Of a stretch of DNA of 64,000 bases, positions 50,225 to 62,632 are shown one piece after another. The DNA comes from Hymenobacter edaphi (GTDB lineage Bacteria; Bacteroidota; Bacteroidia; Cytophagales; Hymenobacteraceae), in the NCBI RefSeq assembly GCF_003258365.1, contig NZ_QHKM01000001.1:806001-870000 (forward strand). Reading direction: 5' to 3'. Each line of letters starts with the position of its first letter. The first letter of the stretch is position 1. Below the pieces are notes generated by a model. It did no database searches. It saw only the letters and a list, made by a program, of their open reading frames with translations, and was not told the DNA's origin. The position numbers were made by a program, and so were the translations under genes.

Positions 50225-50240
50225 GAGGGGCCGAATCCGT

Positions 50241-50248
50241 TAGTTTTG
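50241..50248 (+). promoter_or_regulatory. -7 promoter element (TAGTTTTG) of the polysaccharide deacetylase gene
   Basis: TAGTTTTG matches TAnnTTTG exactly, in the divergent intergenic region with dapA, giving a leader of about 100 bases. Confidence 0.5.
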
Positions 50249-50266
50249 TGGGAACAACCGGCCGCG

Positions 50267-50274
50267 CGAAGGTA
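50267..50274 (-). promoter_or_regulatory. Probable -7 element of dapA (TACCTTCG)
   Basis: The minus strand reads TACCTTCG, one base off consensus, 42 bases upstream of the dapA ATG. It overlaps the divergent control region. Confidence 0.4.
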
Positions 50275-50352
50275 CGAAGGCGTCAGGCTTTGGCCGGTTC
50301 TCTCAGTTCGATTTACCTCTCTCAGGCCGCGCTGGCCGCCCTCTTCCCCCGC

Positions 50353-51294
50353 ATGTCCCAACGTTTCACCTCTCTTCTGCTGGGCACCGCCGCCCTGGCC
50401 GCCGGCCTCGCCGTGTCGTCCTGCAACACCGAAAAAGCCTCGGCTTCCGAAGGTGAAAACCCCACGGCCGCCGCCGAAGCCATGTCGGGCGCCGCTGCTA
50501 CGGCCGCGGAGGAAAAAGCCGCCACGCCGGCCGACGTGACTACCACGGCCCCCGACCCGAGCAGCATCCCGGCCTCGGCCGCGGGCAACGCCGCCGCCAT
50601 CCTGGCCCGCCCGCAGGTGCCCATCCTGTGCTACCACCAGATCCGCGACTGGCGCGCCAAGGACTCGAAAGGCGCCAAGGACTACATCGTGCCGGTGGAG
50701 CAGTTCAAGGCTCAGATTAAGATGCTGGCCGACTCGGGCTACCACACCATCCTGCCCGACCAGCTCTACGCCTACCTGACCACCGGCGCCAAGCTGCCCA
50801 GCAAGCCGGTGATGCTCACCTTCGACGACACCGACCTCGACCAGTTTACGGTGGCCAAGCCCACCCTCGACAAGTACGGCTACAAGGCGGTGTACTTCAT
50901 CATGACCGTGAGCCTGGGCCGCCCCAACTACATGAGCAAGGCGCAGGTGAAGCAGCTCTCCGACGAGGGCAACGTCATCGGCTCGCACACCTGGGACCAC
51001 CACAACGTGAAGAAGTACCAGGGCCAGGACTGGGTGACGCAGATTGAGAAGCCCACCAAGACCCTGGAGGAAATTACCGGTAAGGACATCAAGTACTTCG
51101 CCTACCCCTTCGGCCTGTGGAACCCCGAGGCCATTCCGCAGCTCAAGCAGCGCGGCATGGTGGCCGCCTTCGTGCTGGCCGAAAAGCGCGACCAGCAGGA
51201 CCCGCTCTTCACCATCCGCCGCATCATCGCCTCGGGCTACTGGAGCCCCAAGACGCTGCACAACAGCATTGTCAACAGCTTCGACGGCAAGTAA
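50353..51294 (+). CDS. Polysaccharide deacetylase (NodB-homology) lipoprotein
   Basis: 313 residues from ATG 50353, chosen because it gives a lipoprotein leader with lipobox LAVSSC. After an Ala/Thr-rich linker, the NodB domain shows PILCYHQIRDW, LTFDDTDLDQF (the metal/catalytic Asp pair, here TFDDTD rather than TFDDG), GSHTWDHHNV (the H-x3-H metal site) and FAYPFGLWNPEAI. It removes acyl groups from surface or wall polysaccharide. The linker suggests attachment to the outer membrane. It lies in a divergent region shared with dapA, and an exact hairpin follows the stop. Confidence 0.9.
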   Translation: MSQRFTSLLLGTAALAAGLAVSSCNTEKASASEGENPTAAAEAMSGAAATAAEEKAATPADVTTTAPDPSSIPASAAGNAAAILARPQVPILCYHQIRDWRAKDSKGAKDYIVPVEQFKAQIKMLADSGYHTILPDQLYAYLTTGAKLPSKPVMLTFDDTDLDQFTVAKPTLDKYGYKAVYFIMTVSLGRPNYMSKAQVKQLSDEGNVIGSHTWDHHNVKKYQGQDWVTQIEKPTKTLEEITGKDIKYFAYPFGLWNPEAIPQLKQRGMVAAFVLAEKRDQQDPLFTIRRIIASGYWSPKTLHNSIVNSFDGK

Positions 51295-51307
51295 GCCGCC
51301 ACCGGGC

Positions 51308-51352
51308 AACGCACAGCGCCCCCGCCGAATCCCGGCGGGGGCGCTGTGCGTT
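51308..51352. terminator. 20-bp perfect hairpin
   Basis: 51308-51327 is the exact reverse complement of 51333-51352, loop AATCC. It lies between the convergent deacetylase gene and the TIG protein gene. The T-run after the plus-strand stem is short (GTTTC). Confidence 0.65.
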
Positions 51353-51369
51353 TCAGAGCCAAGGAGAAA

Positions 51370-52023
51370 CTAGGGCGTGACCGTAAATTCGACGGGGGCG
51401 TACTGGGCCACGTGCTTGGAACCAGCCCGGCCAATGTGCCGCGAAACGTAGTTATAGAGCATCACGGTGCCGGTTTTGGCATCGGCGGGCACTACCACCT
51501 GTAAGCGCGTGGGCGAGGTAAAGGTGGGCGCGACCAAGGTGGTGGATTGCCAGAACATAACCCGGTTGCGTTCGGGCGACGCGGCGAAGTGCGTGCCGGT
51601 GAGGGTGACGACGGTGCCCGCCGGCCCGCGCGTGGGCGCTATGGCCGTAATCTGCGGGTACTGCTCGGAAAACACCTGCGCCGGCCCGCTCTGCCGCCCC
51701 CGAGCGGTGACGGTCAGCTCGCCGTAGGGCAGCGAGTCATTGTAAATGCCGGCGGGTACTTCGACGGTCAGCTCACCGGTGCTGGCGGCCGTTACCGTCG
51801 CCGCTGCCCCGTTGATGCGCACGTCGTTGGCAGCGGGGTTGGGGGCGAAATTGCTGCCTTCCAGCACCACCTTGCTGCCCTCGGCCGCCCCGGCGGGCGT
51901 TACTCGCCGCACGGCAGGCGGGCACTTACAATCGGCGTCTTGCTTGCCGCAGGCGGCCAGCAGCGGCACAAACAGTAATAGGGGATTGAACCGTAGGAAC
52001 ATCAAGGTAAAGCGTTTGACCAC
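51370..52023 (-). CDS. IPT/TIG-domain lipoprotein
   Basis: 217 residues. The leader (LMFLRFNPLLLFVPLLAAC) has a lipobox LLAAC with the anchor Cys at about 25. Two IPT/TIG beta-sandwich domains follow, each with a conserved Gly-Thr-x-Val-x-Leu-x-Gly-x-x-Phe pattern: PAGAAEGSKVVLEGSNF and RGPAGTVVTLTGTHF. Such domains are Ig-like and mediate binding at the surface; the ligand cannot be read. ATG 52023 and ATG 52002 are both possible starts. Confidence 0.8.
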   Translation of the reverse strand: MVKRFTLMFLRFNPLLLFVPLLAACGKQDADCKCPPAVRRVTPAGAAEGSKVVLEGSNFAPNPAANDVRINGAAATVTAASTGELTVEVPAGIYNDSLPYGELTVTARGRQSGPAQVFSEQYPQITAIAPTRGPAGTVVTLTGTHFAASPERNRVMFWQSTTLVAPTFTSPTRLQVVVPADAKTGTVMLYNYVSRHIGRAGSKHVAQYAPVEFTVTP

Positions 52024-52034
52024 GCTACCGGATG

Positions 52035-52415
52035 CTACTCCGCCGCCAGCCCGCCGGCCTTCAGCGCCTCGAAGCCGCCGGCGTTGACCACGTTTTTGAA
52101 GCCGTTTTGCAGCATCAGCGTGCCGGCCTGGGTGGAGCGGTTGCCCGATTTGCAGTAGAGCACGTAGGTCGCGTTCGGGTCGAGCTTGGCTACCTGGTCG
52201 GCAAAGTCGGTGGAGAGGAAGTTCACGTTGCGGGCGCCGCGCAGGTGGCCGGCGGCAAACTCGGCGGGCGTGCGCACGTCGAGCAGGATCACGCCGGGTT
52301 TGGCCAGCTGCTGCTGGGCCTGCGGGGGCGTCAGGATGGGGGCCGTCTGGGCCTGGGCGGCGGCGGCGGCAACGGCCAGCATCAAGGTCAGGCCGTAGGG
52401 TAGAAGCTGTTTCAT
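52035..52415 (-). CDS. Rhodanese-like sulfurtransferase, periplasmic
   Basis: 126 residues. A signal peptide (YGLTLMLAVAAAAAQAQ) precedes one rhodanese domain with VILLDVRTPAEFAAGHLRGA and the active-site loop YCKSGNRS, whose Cys accepts sulfane sulfur. Thiosulfate sulfurtransferase or a redox/sulfur-relay role in the periplasm is plausible, but no partner gene is adjacent. The start ATG 52415 places the signal peptide at the front; the earlier start adds unrelated residues. Confidence 0.88.
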   Translation of the reverse strand: MKQLLPYGLTLMLAVAAAAAQAQTAPILTPPQAQQQLAKPGVILLDVRTPAEFAAGHLRGARNVNFLSTDFADQVAKLDPNATYVLYCKSGNRSTQAGTLMLQNGFKNVVNAGGFEALKAGGLAAE

Positions 52416-52497
52416 AGCGAGAATGAAAAAAAGCGGACGCGCTGCCAAAGTAAACAACGCGTCCGCCGCATAACGTGCCGGGGTAGATTAAATTTTG

Positions 52498-54675
<2,178 letters not shown>

Positions 54676-54743
54676 TTAGTGCTGGATAGGCCGTGTGGCT
54701 CGATGCGGCGGGCATTTTCGCGCTGTTACGGCCCGGGTAAAAA

Positions 54744-54780
54744 CACTGGTGCCACGACTCCCAAAGTCGTGGCACCAGTG
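54744..54780 (-). terminator. Intrinsic terminator of the DUF4920 gene
   Basis: CACTGGTGCCACGACT (54744-54759) is the exact complement of 54765-54780, loop CCCAA. On the minus strand the stem is followed by a run of five T, so it ends the gene at 54836-55396. Confidence 0.75.
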
Positions 54781-54835
54781 CGGACAATCGTCCACAAAAT
54801 CCGTGAAATCCGGACGAATCCGTCTAAATCCGGGG

Positions 54836-55396
54836 TCAGTTTTTGATCAGCACGCCGTCGGCCATGAAGGTCAGCTGCTGCTGGGGCTTGGTAATGGCGG
54901 CCACTTCCTTGTCCGACTTGCCGGCGTCTTTGGCGTAGTGCTGCTGGTCGGCCACCGAAATTTCCTCGCGGTGCGCCCAGCCGTCGACAACCACGGTCTT
55001 GCCCTTGGAGTCTTTGGGCACGAAGAAGGCGTAATCCTTGAAGCGCACGCGCATCGGCTTGCCGTCGGCGGTTTGCAGCGTCATCCAGCAGCCCTTGGCC
55101 TGGCACACGTCGGTGGCCTCGCCGATCAGCTTGACCCGGGCCGAGTCCTGCTGGCCGAGCACCACGGGCAGGGCCGACATGGGCTGGGCCCCGTCTTCGG
55201 TTACTTCCGCGCCGTAGACTTTGCCGGCGGCCGTAGTCTTGGCCTGCGGGCCTGCCGAGTTGGCTTCGGCCTCGGCCTCGGCTGCGGATTCGGTGGCCGG
55301 CTTGTTGTCGGCGGCAGCGGTGTCGGCCGGCTGCTGCTGCTGGCAGGCGCTGAAGAGGGCCGTGGCGGCCGTGAGGGCGAGTAGCGTGCGTTTCAT
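54836..55396 (-). CDS. DUF4920 lipoprotein
   Basis: 186 residues. The lipobox (TALFSAC) makes it an anchored lipoprotein; a Gln/Ala/Glu-rich linker follows. The compact domain has VYGAEVTEDGAQPMSALPVVL and the Cys pair in VCQAKGCWM, hallmarks of DUF4920, which may bind a metal or cofactor. Start ATG 55396 is 27 bases downstream of a TAAGTTTG element. The function is unknown; a periplasmic redox or metal role is a guess. It is followed by an intrinsic terminator. Confidence 0.85.
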   Translation of the reverse strand: MKRTLLALTAATALFSACQQQQPADTAAADNKPATESAAEAEAEANSAGPQAKTTAAGKVYGAEVTEDGAQPMSALPVVLGQQDSARVKLIGEATDVCQAKGCWMTLQTADGKPMRVRFKDYAFFVPKDSKGKTVVVDGWAHREEISVADQQHYAKDAGKSDKEVAAITKPQQQLTFMADGVLIKN

Positions 55397-55423
55397 GCGG
55401 AAATGGGGTAGGACAAACCGCCC

Positions 55424-55431
55424 CAAACTTA
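55424..55431 (-). promoter_or_regulatory. -7 promoter element (TAAGTTTG) of the DUF4920 gene
   Basis: The minus strand reads TAAGTTTG, an exact TAnnTTTG match, 27 bases upstream of ATG 55396. It lies between that start and the stop of the DUF3108-like gene. Confidence 0.55.
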
Positions 55432-55446
55432 CGCATTCAGCGGGAG

Positions 55447-56292
55447 TTAGCGCGCGGTGCCGGCCGTGCGTTTCAGGAGCACGGCCACGTGGTCGGGCTC
55501 CCGGTCGGCGTCGCGCATTTCGGAGCGCACCATGCCCACGCCGGGCGCGTAGTAATCGACGACGCGCTTGACGGAGCGGCGGGCCATGTCGGCGCGGGCC
55601 TGCGTCACGTACTCGTAGCGCGCCTCCACTTTATAGCACTGAAACGTGCCGGCTGGCGTGGTCACGCTCTCGGGCCCGCTGATTTTGCGCTCCGTGACGC
55701 TGGTCATCACCTGCGCAATGTCGACGCTGGGGCTGCTGACCTGCACCGTGAGCTTGCCGCCGGGCAGGGCGCCGGGGGTGGGCTGGTTGGGCCAGGCCAG
55801 GTGCACCGGCTCGAAGGCGAAGCGCCGGTCGCGGAAGGAGCGGAGCATGGCCGGATCGAGCAGCAGGCGCCCGTCGGTGAGCACCGTGTCGCGGCGGCAC
55901 AGGTACACGTACTCGTCGTTGCGCTGCAGGCGGTTGTTGGCGTCGTAAAGGCTGCTTTTCAGCAGCACTTCGGTGTAGGCCGGCGCTTTTTTGGCCGCTT
56001 CGTGGGGCGTGATGCGGGCCACTTTGAGCACCTGCAGACCTTCGGGCTTGTTTTTCTCGTTGAGCAGCTGGTAGGTCAGCTCGGTGCCGTCGTCGAGGCC
56101 GAAGGGATGCTCGCAGCTGGCGGCGCTGCCCGTGGGAGCCGGCGCGGCGGCGGCCTGCGTATCGACCGGTGGAGTGCCGGCGGGAGCGGCCGTCGTGGGC
56201 GCCTGCGGGGCATCGGCGGAACGGGCGCAGGCAACGGCGGCGAAGGCCAGGGTGGAAAGGAGCGTGGGGAGGCGGAAGGGGAGGTGCGGCAT
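55447..56292 (-). CDS. DUF3108-like lipoprotein
   Basis: 281 residues with a lipoprotein-type leader (PTLLSTLAFAAVAC). The mature part contains PFGLDDGTELTYQLLNEKNK, then a beta-rich fold with VTTPAGTFQCYKVEARYEY and RVVDYYAPGVGMVRSEMRD. This resembles DUF3108-type periplasmic lipoproteins (the G-x-F-x-C-Y-K-V segment followed by the Y-x-P-G-V-G segment), but the match is by recollection. It is probably in a short transcript with the DUF4920 gene (51 bp gap). The start ATG 56292 removes a long upstream extension without a signal peptide. Confidence 0.65.
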   Translation of the reverse strand: MPHLPFRLPTLLSTLAFAAVACARSADAPQAPTTAAPAGTPPVDTQAAAAPAPTGSAASCEHPFGLDDGTELTYQLLNEKNKPEGLQVLKVARITPHEAAKKAPAYTEVLLKSSLYDANNRLQRNDEYVYLCRRDTVLTDGRLLLDPAMLRSFRDRRFAFEPVHLAWPNQPTPGALPGGKLTVQVSSPSVDIAQVMTSVTERKISGPESVTTPAGTFQCYKVEARYEYVTQARADMARRSVKRVVDYYAPGVGMVRSEMRDADREPDHVAVLLKRTAGTAR

Positions 56293-56342
56293 AGGGCGAA
56301 AGGTGGCTCGGCAACTGGGAGGCAGCGGGGCTGCCGGGCTTG

Positions 56343-56396
56343 CATACGCAAAAGCCCGCCGCGGGGTACGCATCGCCCGCGCCGGGCTTGCGTATG
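56343..56396. promoter_or_regulatory. Imperfect inverted repeat in a divergent intergenic region
   Basis: CATACGCAA(AA)GCCCG (56343-56358) and CGGGCTTGCGTATG (56383-56396) pair except for two extra A. It lies between divergent starts at 56292 and 56467, so it is not a terminator; it could be a leader hairpin or protein-binding site. Confidence 0.35.
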
Positions 56397-56466
56397 GAGG
56401 AATGCGCCCGCGGTGCTTTCTTGCGCCCGGTTTGCGCCTTCGCAACCCCTTTTTCGCCGCTACGCT

Positions 56467-56721
56467 ATGGCTGATTCCACCCAATCCTCCGCCAACTGGG
56501 CCGACATGGCCGCTTCCCTGCTCTCCAAACTCTCGGGCGGCGTGGAGCTGGCCTGCACCTTCGAGCAGATGGAACTGCAGATGCCCAACCCGCAAAACCC
56601 CGCCGGCTCGCCCACTACCTGGCGCCTGAACGGCTCCCTGCGCATCCGCACCCGGGGCGAAAACCCGCCCTCGGGCCAGCTGCCCGCGCCAGCCACCCCG
56701 AACCCCGGCATCGGTGGCTAG
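56467..56721 (+). CDS. Small orphan protein A of a coupled pair
   Basis: 84 residues from ATG 56467, unrecognised. It has an amphipathic first half (SLLSKLSGGVELACTFEQME) and a Pro/Gly/Asn-rich second half. The TAG overlaps the GTG start of the next gene by 8 bases, so the two genes are translationally coupled. The protein is cytosolic by absence of a signal. Both partners share the pattern of an acidic-hydrophobic strand followed by a loop, but not clear homology. It is divergent from the DUF3108-like gene. Confidence 0.55.
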   Translation: MADSTQSSANWADMAASLLSKLSGGVELACTFEQMELQMPNPQNPAGSPTTWRLNGSLRIRTRGENPPSGQLPAPATPNPGIGG

Positions 56722-57052
56722 CGGCCTCGACCTGGAGGCCCGCCTCGTCATCAGTTGGAACGGCCACGACCTGCAGCTGGCTGCTTCGGGTACTTACGTC
56801 ATCCTGAACCTGCCCAGCGCCCAGGTGCTCGACGAGCTGACCGGGGCCGGCAAACCCAAGGACCCTAACCGGCCCAAAGGCCCCAAGGGCCCCGACCCGC
56901 TGCAGCAGCTCAACGATTTGATGCGTCGCCTCGGGCTGGTGCTCGACCTGCGCGTGGCGGGCAAAACCTGGGTGACTTTTGGGGCCGGGCGCGGGCCCAA
57001 AATCACGCTGAACGCGGTGCTGGGCAAGATTGGTTCGTTTTTCCGGGGGTGA
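56714..57052 (+). CDS. Small orphan protein B of a coupled pair
   Basis: 112 residues from GTG 56714, overlapping the previous gene by 8 bases. Beta strands alternate (DLEARLVISWNGHDLQLAAS, TYVILNLPSAQVLDEL), followed by a basic loop rich in Pro/Lys/Gly (KPKDPNRPKGPKGPDP) and a helix-rich end (QQLNDLMRRLGLVLDLRV). The Lys-rich linker is unusual. No family is recognised. With the upstream gene it looks like a two-protein complex, stoichiometry unknown. Confidence 0.55.
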   Translation: MASGLDLEARLVISWNGHDLQLAASGTYVILNLPSAQVLDELTGAGKPKDPNRPKGPKGPDPLQQLNDLMRRLGLVLDLRVAGKTWVTFGAGRGPKITLNAVLGKIGSFFRG

Positions 57053-57197
57053 AAATTTCCGGCCGGAAAAAGCGTGGGTAACGCTGGCTACCCGCGCCCT
57101 TTTTGCGTACCTTGGAGGGAAGCACCACCCTGCTTGGCCGGCCAACTATTTGGATTGCGCGCGGTTATCCGGCTTGGTGGCATCCCCACCGTCGGCC

Positions 57198-57842
57198 ATG
57201 AATTCGGACAAGGAACGCAAGGACAAAGTAGGCGCCGGCCGCCCCACCCCCACCTCCGCCCGCCAGGCGAGGTTGCCGCTGCTCGAGCTGGTGCTCTACC
57301 TTACCCTGGCCGGCGTCACGATGATGTTTGCGGCCCTGGTGGCGCTCTACCTCTACACCCGCGCCCGTGAGGGCGACGTGGGCAGCCCGCACCCGTTTCC
57401 GCGCTGGTTTTCGCTGAGCACGGTGGTACTGCTGCTCAGCAGCTACGTGCTGGCCCAGGCCCCGCGCCTCTACCGCGCCGACGAGGTGCCCGCGCTGGTG
57501 CGCTGCCTTGGGGCCACGCTGCTGCTCGGCTGCATCTTCGCCGGGCTGCAGGTGCTGGGCTGGCGCGAGCTGCAGCACCAGGGCGTGTTTTTCACCCAGG
57601 AGCCCTCGGGCACCTACGTCTACCTGATTTCGGCCCTGCACGTGCTGCACCTGCTCGGCGGCATGATCTTTCTGGGCGTATTGCTGGGCCACGCCCTGCG
57701 CGCCTCCCGCGACGGAATCCGCACGCTGGTGTTCATCCGCAACCCTTACTGGCGGGTCCGTCTGCGGCTGCTCGGCATCTTCTGGCACTTCGTGGATGCG
57801 CTCTGGGTGGCCCTGTTCACCATTTTCCTGTTCCTGTTCTGA
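57198..57842 (+). CDS. Stand-alone heme-copper oxidase subunit III-like protein
   Basis: 214 residues with five hydrophobic helices: PLLELVLYLTLAGVTMMFAAL, WFSLSTVVLLLSSYVLA, LVRCLGATLLLGCIFAGLQVL, YLISALHVLHLLGGMIFLGVL and LLGIFWHFVDALWVALFTIFL. The histidine-containing segments (ALHVLHLLGG, FWHFVDALW) are typical of subunit III, which helps assemble the terminal oxidase in the inner membrane. No subunit I or II is nearby. Start ATG 57198 is followed by a charged cytosolic tail, and the earlier start is non-conserved. It could support a distant oxidase operon. Confidence 0.75.
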   Translation: MNSDKERKDKVGAGRPTPTSARQARLPLLELVLYLTLAGVTMMFAALVALYLYTRAREGDVGSPHPFPRWFSLSTVVLLLSSYVLAQAPRLYRADEVPALVRCLGATLLLGCIFAGLQVLGWRELQHQGVFFTQEPSGTYVYLISALHVLHLLGGMIFLGVLLGHALRASRDGIRTLVFIRNPYWRVRLRLLGIFWHFVDALWVALFTIFLFLF

Positions 57843-57878
57843 CCGCTGTTTCGGCCAGTCAGCTCAACCTTGCACAAC

Positions 57879-57914
57879 GCAATCGGGCCCGGCAGCAATG
57901 CCGGGCCCGATTGC
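57879..57914. terminator. 16-bp hairpin with GCAA tetraloop
   Basis: GCAATCGGGCCCGGCA (57879-57894) pairs exactly with 57899-57914; the loop is the GNRA sequence GCAA. It is followed by CCTTTTAGGG. Positioned at the end of the subunit III-like gene. Confidence 0.7.
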
Positions 57915-57967
57915 CCTTTTAGGGAAGCAGCATTTGCATCAGCCGCTTTTACCGCTAGTCAGTACGC

Positions 57968-58030
57968 CAACTGGCAACTGGCAACTGGCAACTGGCAACT
58001 GGCAACTGGCAACTGGCAACTGGCAACTGG
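57968..58030. repeat. Tandem heptamer repeat, nine perfect copies of CAACTGG
   Basis: CAACTGG occurs nine times without interruption (63 bases), ending one base before the stop codon of the minus-strand T9SS cargo gene (stop at 58032-58034). The 7-base period prevents frame conservation, so it is not a coding repeat. A short-sequence repeat of this kind is prone to slippage. Confidence 0.9.
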
Positions 58031-58031
58031 C

Positions 58032-60281
<2,250 letters not shown>

Positions 60282-60483
60282 AGAGGTAAGGGGAAAAAGC
60301 GGTCCGTCGGCGGGCCGCCCGCGTATGAGATTGGCGCCGCCGACGTAGCTTGCAAATTACAACCGAATCGGGCTGAATTGGCCGGCTCGGGGCGTTTTCC
60401 TGAGCGGGTTTGGCAACGAGCGGGGGCACTACCCGGGCGGGGCCGGTTCCAGCTTTCCGCAGAACCTTTTTCCCACACTGTTT

Positions 60484-62556
60484 ATGCGACTTATTTATCA
60501 GTTTACCGCAGGCCTGCTGTTCGTTGCCGGGGTGGCCCGCGCCCAGCAGCCGGCCGCCCCGCGCCTGAGCACGGCCGAGCTGGCCCTGGGCGGCGAGAAA
60601 TGTGCCCAGGGCCACATTCGGGCCGCGGCGCGCACGGCCAGCACCTCGGTGCGGCACCGCCAGAAGATGGACCGCTACGACGTGCTCTGGTACAAGCTGG
60701 ACCTGAACCTGGAAAATACCTCGCGCAACGTGAGCGGCTCGGGCCTGATCCGGGCCCGCAACGTGTCGGGGCAGCCGCTTGATTCGGTGGCCTTCGAGCT
60801 GTTCAACCGCGACGCCGTCAACAACTGGGGCTACTTTATCGACTCGGTGGTGGTGGACCGCCGCCGCAGCAGCGGCTGGCGCCGCGCCGGCCACGACGTG
60901 ACGGCCGCCTTGCCGCAGGCGGTGGCCCCCGGGGCCACCTTCGAGGCCCGCGTTTACTACCGCGGCACGGCCCCGCACGGCGGCACGGCCGCCATCGGCA
61001 ACGCCCTCGACACCGACTCCGACTACGGGGTGAACGTGACGTGGAGCCTCTCCGAGCCCTTCAGCGCCCACGAGTGGTTCCCGGTCAAGCAGGTGCTCAC
61101 CGACAAGGCCGACTCCTCGGCCGTGTGGGTGACGACCACCAACCCCAACAAGGCGGGCTCCAACGGCGTGCTGCGCCGCGTGACGCCGCTCAGCGGCAAC
61201 CGCAGCCGCTACGAGTGGCACTCCCGCAAACCCATCGCCTACTACCTGCTGTCGGTGGCCGTGGCGCCGTACGTGGAGTACGTAAACTACGCCAACCCCG
61301 CGGGCGGGCCGCGCATTCCCATCGTCAACTACGTCTACAACCAGGCCGCGCTCAACGACTACCTGACCGAAATCAACCGCACGCCGGGCTTTGTCGAGAA
61401 CTTCTCCAACCTGGTGGGCCTCTATCCCTTCGCCACCGAGAAGTACGGCCATTGCACCGCGCCCATCGGCGGGGGCATGGAGCACCAGACGATGACCACG
61501 CAGGACGGGTTCAGCTTCACGCTGACGGCCCACGAGCTGTTTCACCAGTGGTTTGGCGACAACGTAACCTGCGCTTCCTGGGAGGATATCTGGCTGAACG
61601 AGGGGTTTGCGTCCTACGGCGAGTACCTCTCGCTGGTGCAGTTCGGGGGCACTGCGGCGCCCCGGCAGTGGCTGAACCTCACGTTTGCGCAGGCGCAGAA
61701 TGGCTACAACCCGAGCACCAGCGCCTACGACCTGTTTCAGCCCGGCGGCTCGGTGCGCGTGCCGGATACCACCAACGTGGGCCGCATTTTCAGTTCGCGC
61801 CTGAGCTACAAGAAGGGCGCCGCCGTCATTCACATGCTGCGCTACCTGCTCGACGACGACGCCAAGTTTTTCAACGCCCTGCGCACCTACCAGAGCACCT
61901 ACAGCGGCCGCACGGCCCGCACCCGCCAGCTGCAGCAAGTGTTTGAGCAGCAGGCCGGCCGCTCGCTGCAGTATTTCTTCGATCAGTGGTACAGCGGGCA
62001 GGGCTACCCCTCGTTTGCCGTGCGCTGGAACCAAGTGGGCACCAACCTCTACCTGCGCGTCAACGAAACTGTGTCGATGCCCACCGTTACGCCCTTTTTC
62101 CGCACCGACGTGACCTACCGCGTGCGCTACACCAGCGGCCAGTCTACCCTGCTGCGCACCACCCAAAGCCAGGCCATTACCGAGGTGGTCAGCACCGTGC
62201 CCGCCGGCCAGACCGTGGCCGGCATCGACGTAGACCCCGACCAGTGGCTGCTCGACTACAACAGCACGGCCTCCCGCGACAACACCCTGGTGCTGGCGGC
62301 CCGCGCCGCGCAGATTGCCGCCGCGCTGCCCGCCTACCCCAATCCCTGCCGCGACGAGCTGCAGCTGCCCGCGCTGCCGCCGCACGCCGCCACGGCCGAA
62401 GTCACCGACCTGGCCGGCCGCGTGGTGCTGCGCCAGCCGCTGCACGGTACGGCCGCCCGGCTGCGCGTGCAGCCCCTGGCCCCCGGCCTCTATCACCTGC
62501 GCCTGCGCCGCGCCGACGGCTCCCCGGCCGGCTGGACGCGCTTCGTGAAGGAATAG
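60484..62556 (+). CDS. M1-family zinc aminopeptidase with T9SS type A sorting domain
   Basis: 690 residues. Signal peptide (QFTAGLLFVAGVARAQ), N-terminal beta domain, then the catalytic domain with the exopeptidase motif GGGMEHQTM, the zinc site His350-Glu351-x2-His354 in AHELFHQWFG and the third ligand Glu373 in NEGFASYGEY. The last 80 residues (YPNPCRDELQLP...LAGRVVLRQ...LYHLRLRR) form an A-type T9SS C-terminal domain, which links the protein to the surface or releases it. The start is ATG 60484. It is an exported peptidase with intact zinc ligands. The stop codon touches an exact 34-bp hairpin. Confidence 0.92.
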   Translation: MRLIYQFTAGLLFVAGVARAQQPAAPRLSTAELALGGEKCAQGHIRAAARTASTSVRHRQKMDRYDVLWYKLDLNLENTSRNVSGSGLIRARNVSGQPLDSVAFELFNRDAVNNWGYFIDSVVVDRRRSSGWRRAGHDVTAALPQAVAPGATFEARVYYRGTAPHGGTAAIGNALDTDSDYGVNVTWSLSEPFSAHEWFPVKQVLTDKADSSAVWVTTTNPNKAGSNGVLRRVTPLSGNRSRYEWHSRKPIAYYLLSVAVAPYVEYVNYANPAGGPRIPIVNYVYNQAALNDYLTEINRTPGFVENFSNLVGLYPFATEKYGHCTAPIGGGMEHQTMTTQDGFSFTLTAHELFHQWFGDNVTCASWEDIWLNEGFASYGEYLSLVQFGGTAAPRQWLNLTFAQAQNGYNPSTSAYDLFQPGGSVRVPDTTNVGRIFSSRLSYKKGAAVIHMLRYLLDDDAKFFNALRTYQSTYSGRTARTRQLQQVFEQQAGRSLQYFFDQWYSGQGYPSFAVRWNQVGTNLYLRVNETVSMPTVTPFFRTDVTYRVRYTSGQSTLLRTTQSQAITEVVSTVPAGQTVAGIDVDPDQWLLDYNSTASRDNTLVLAARAAQIAAALPAYPNPCRDELQLPALPPHAATAEVTDLAGRVVLRQPLHGTAARLRVQPLAPGLYHLRLRRADGSPAGWTRFVKE

Positions 62557-62627
62557 CCCTTCCGCTACCAACGCCGCGCCCCGGCTGCCGCAAGGCAGCC
62601 GGGGCGCGGCGTTGGTAGCGGAAGGGC
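62556..62627. terminator. Exact 34-bp hairpin with GCAA tetraloop
   Basis: 62556-62589 is the perfect reverse complement of 62594-62627; the loop is GCAA. It starts on the last base of the M1 stop codon and ends 5 bases before the stop of the convergent gene, so it probably terminates both. The stem begins GCCCTTCCGCTACC. There is no clear T-run. Confidence 0.7.
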
Positions 62628-62632
62628 AGGAC

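Noticed and set aside
57968-58030. CRISPR array
   Set aside because: The repeat is a continuous heptamer without spacers, and there are no cas genes.
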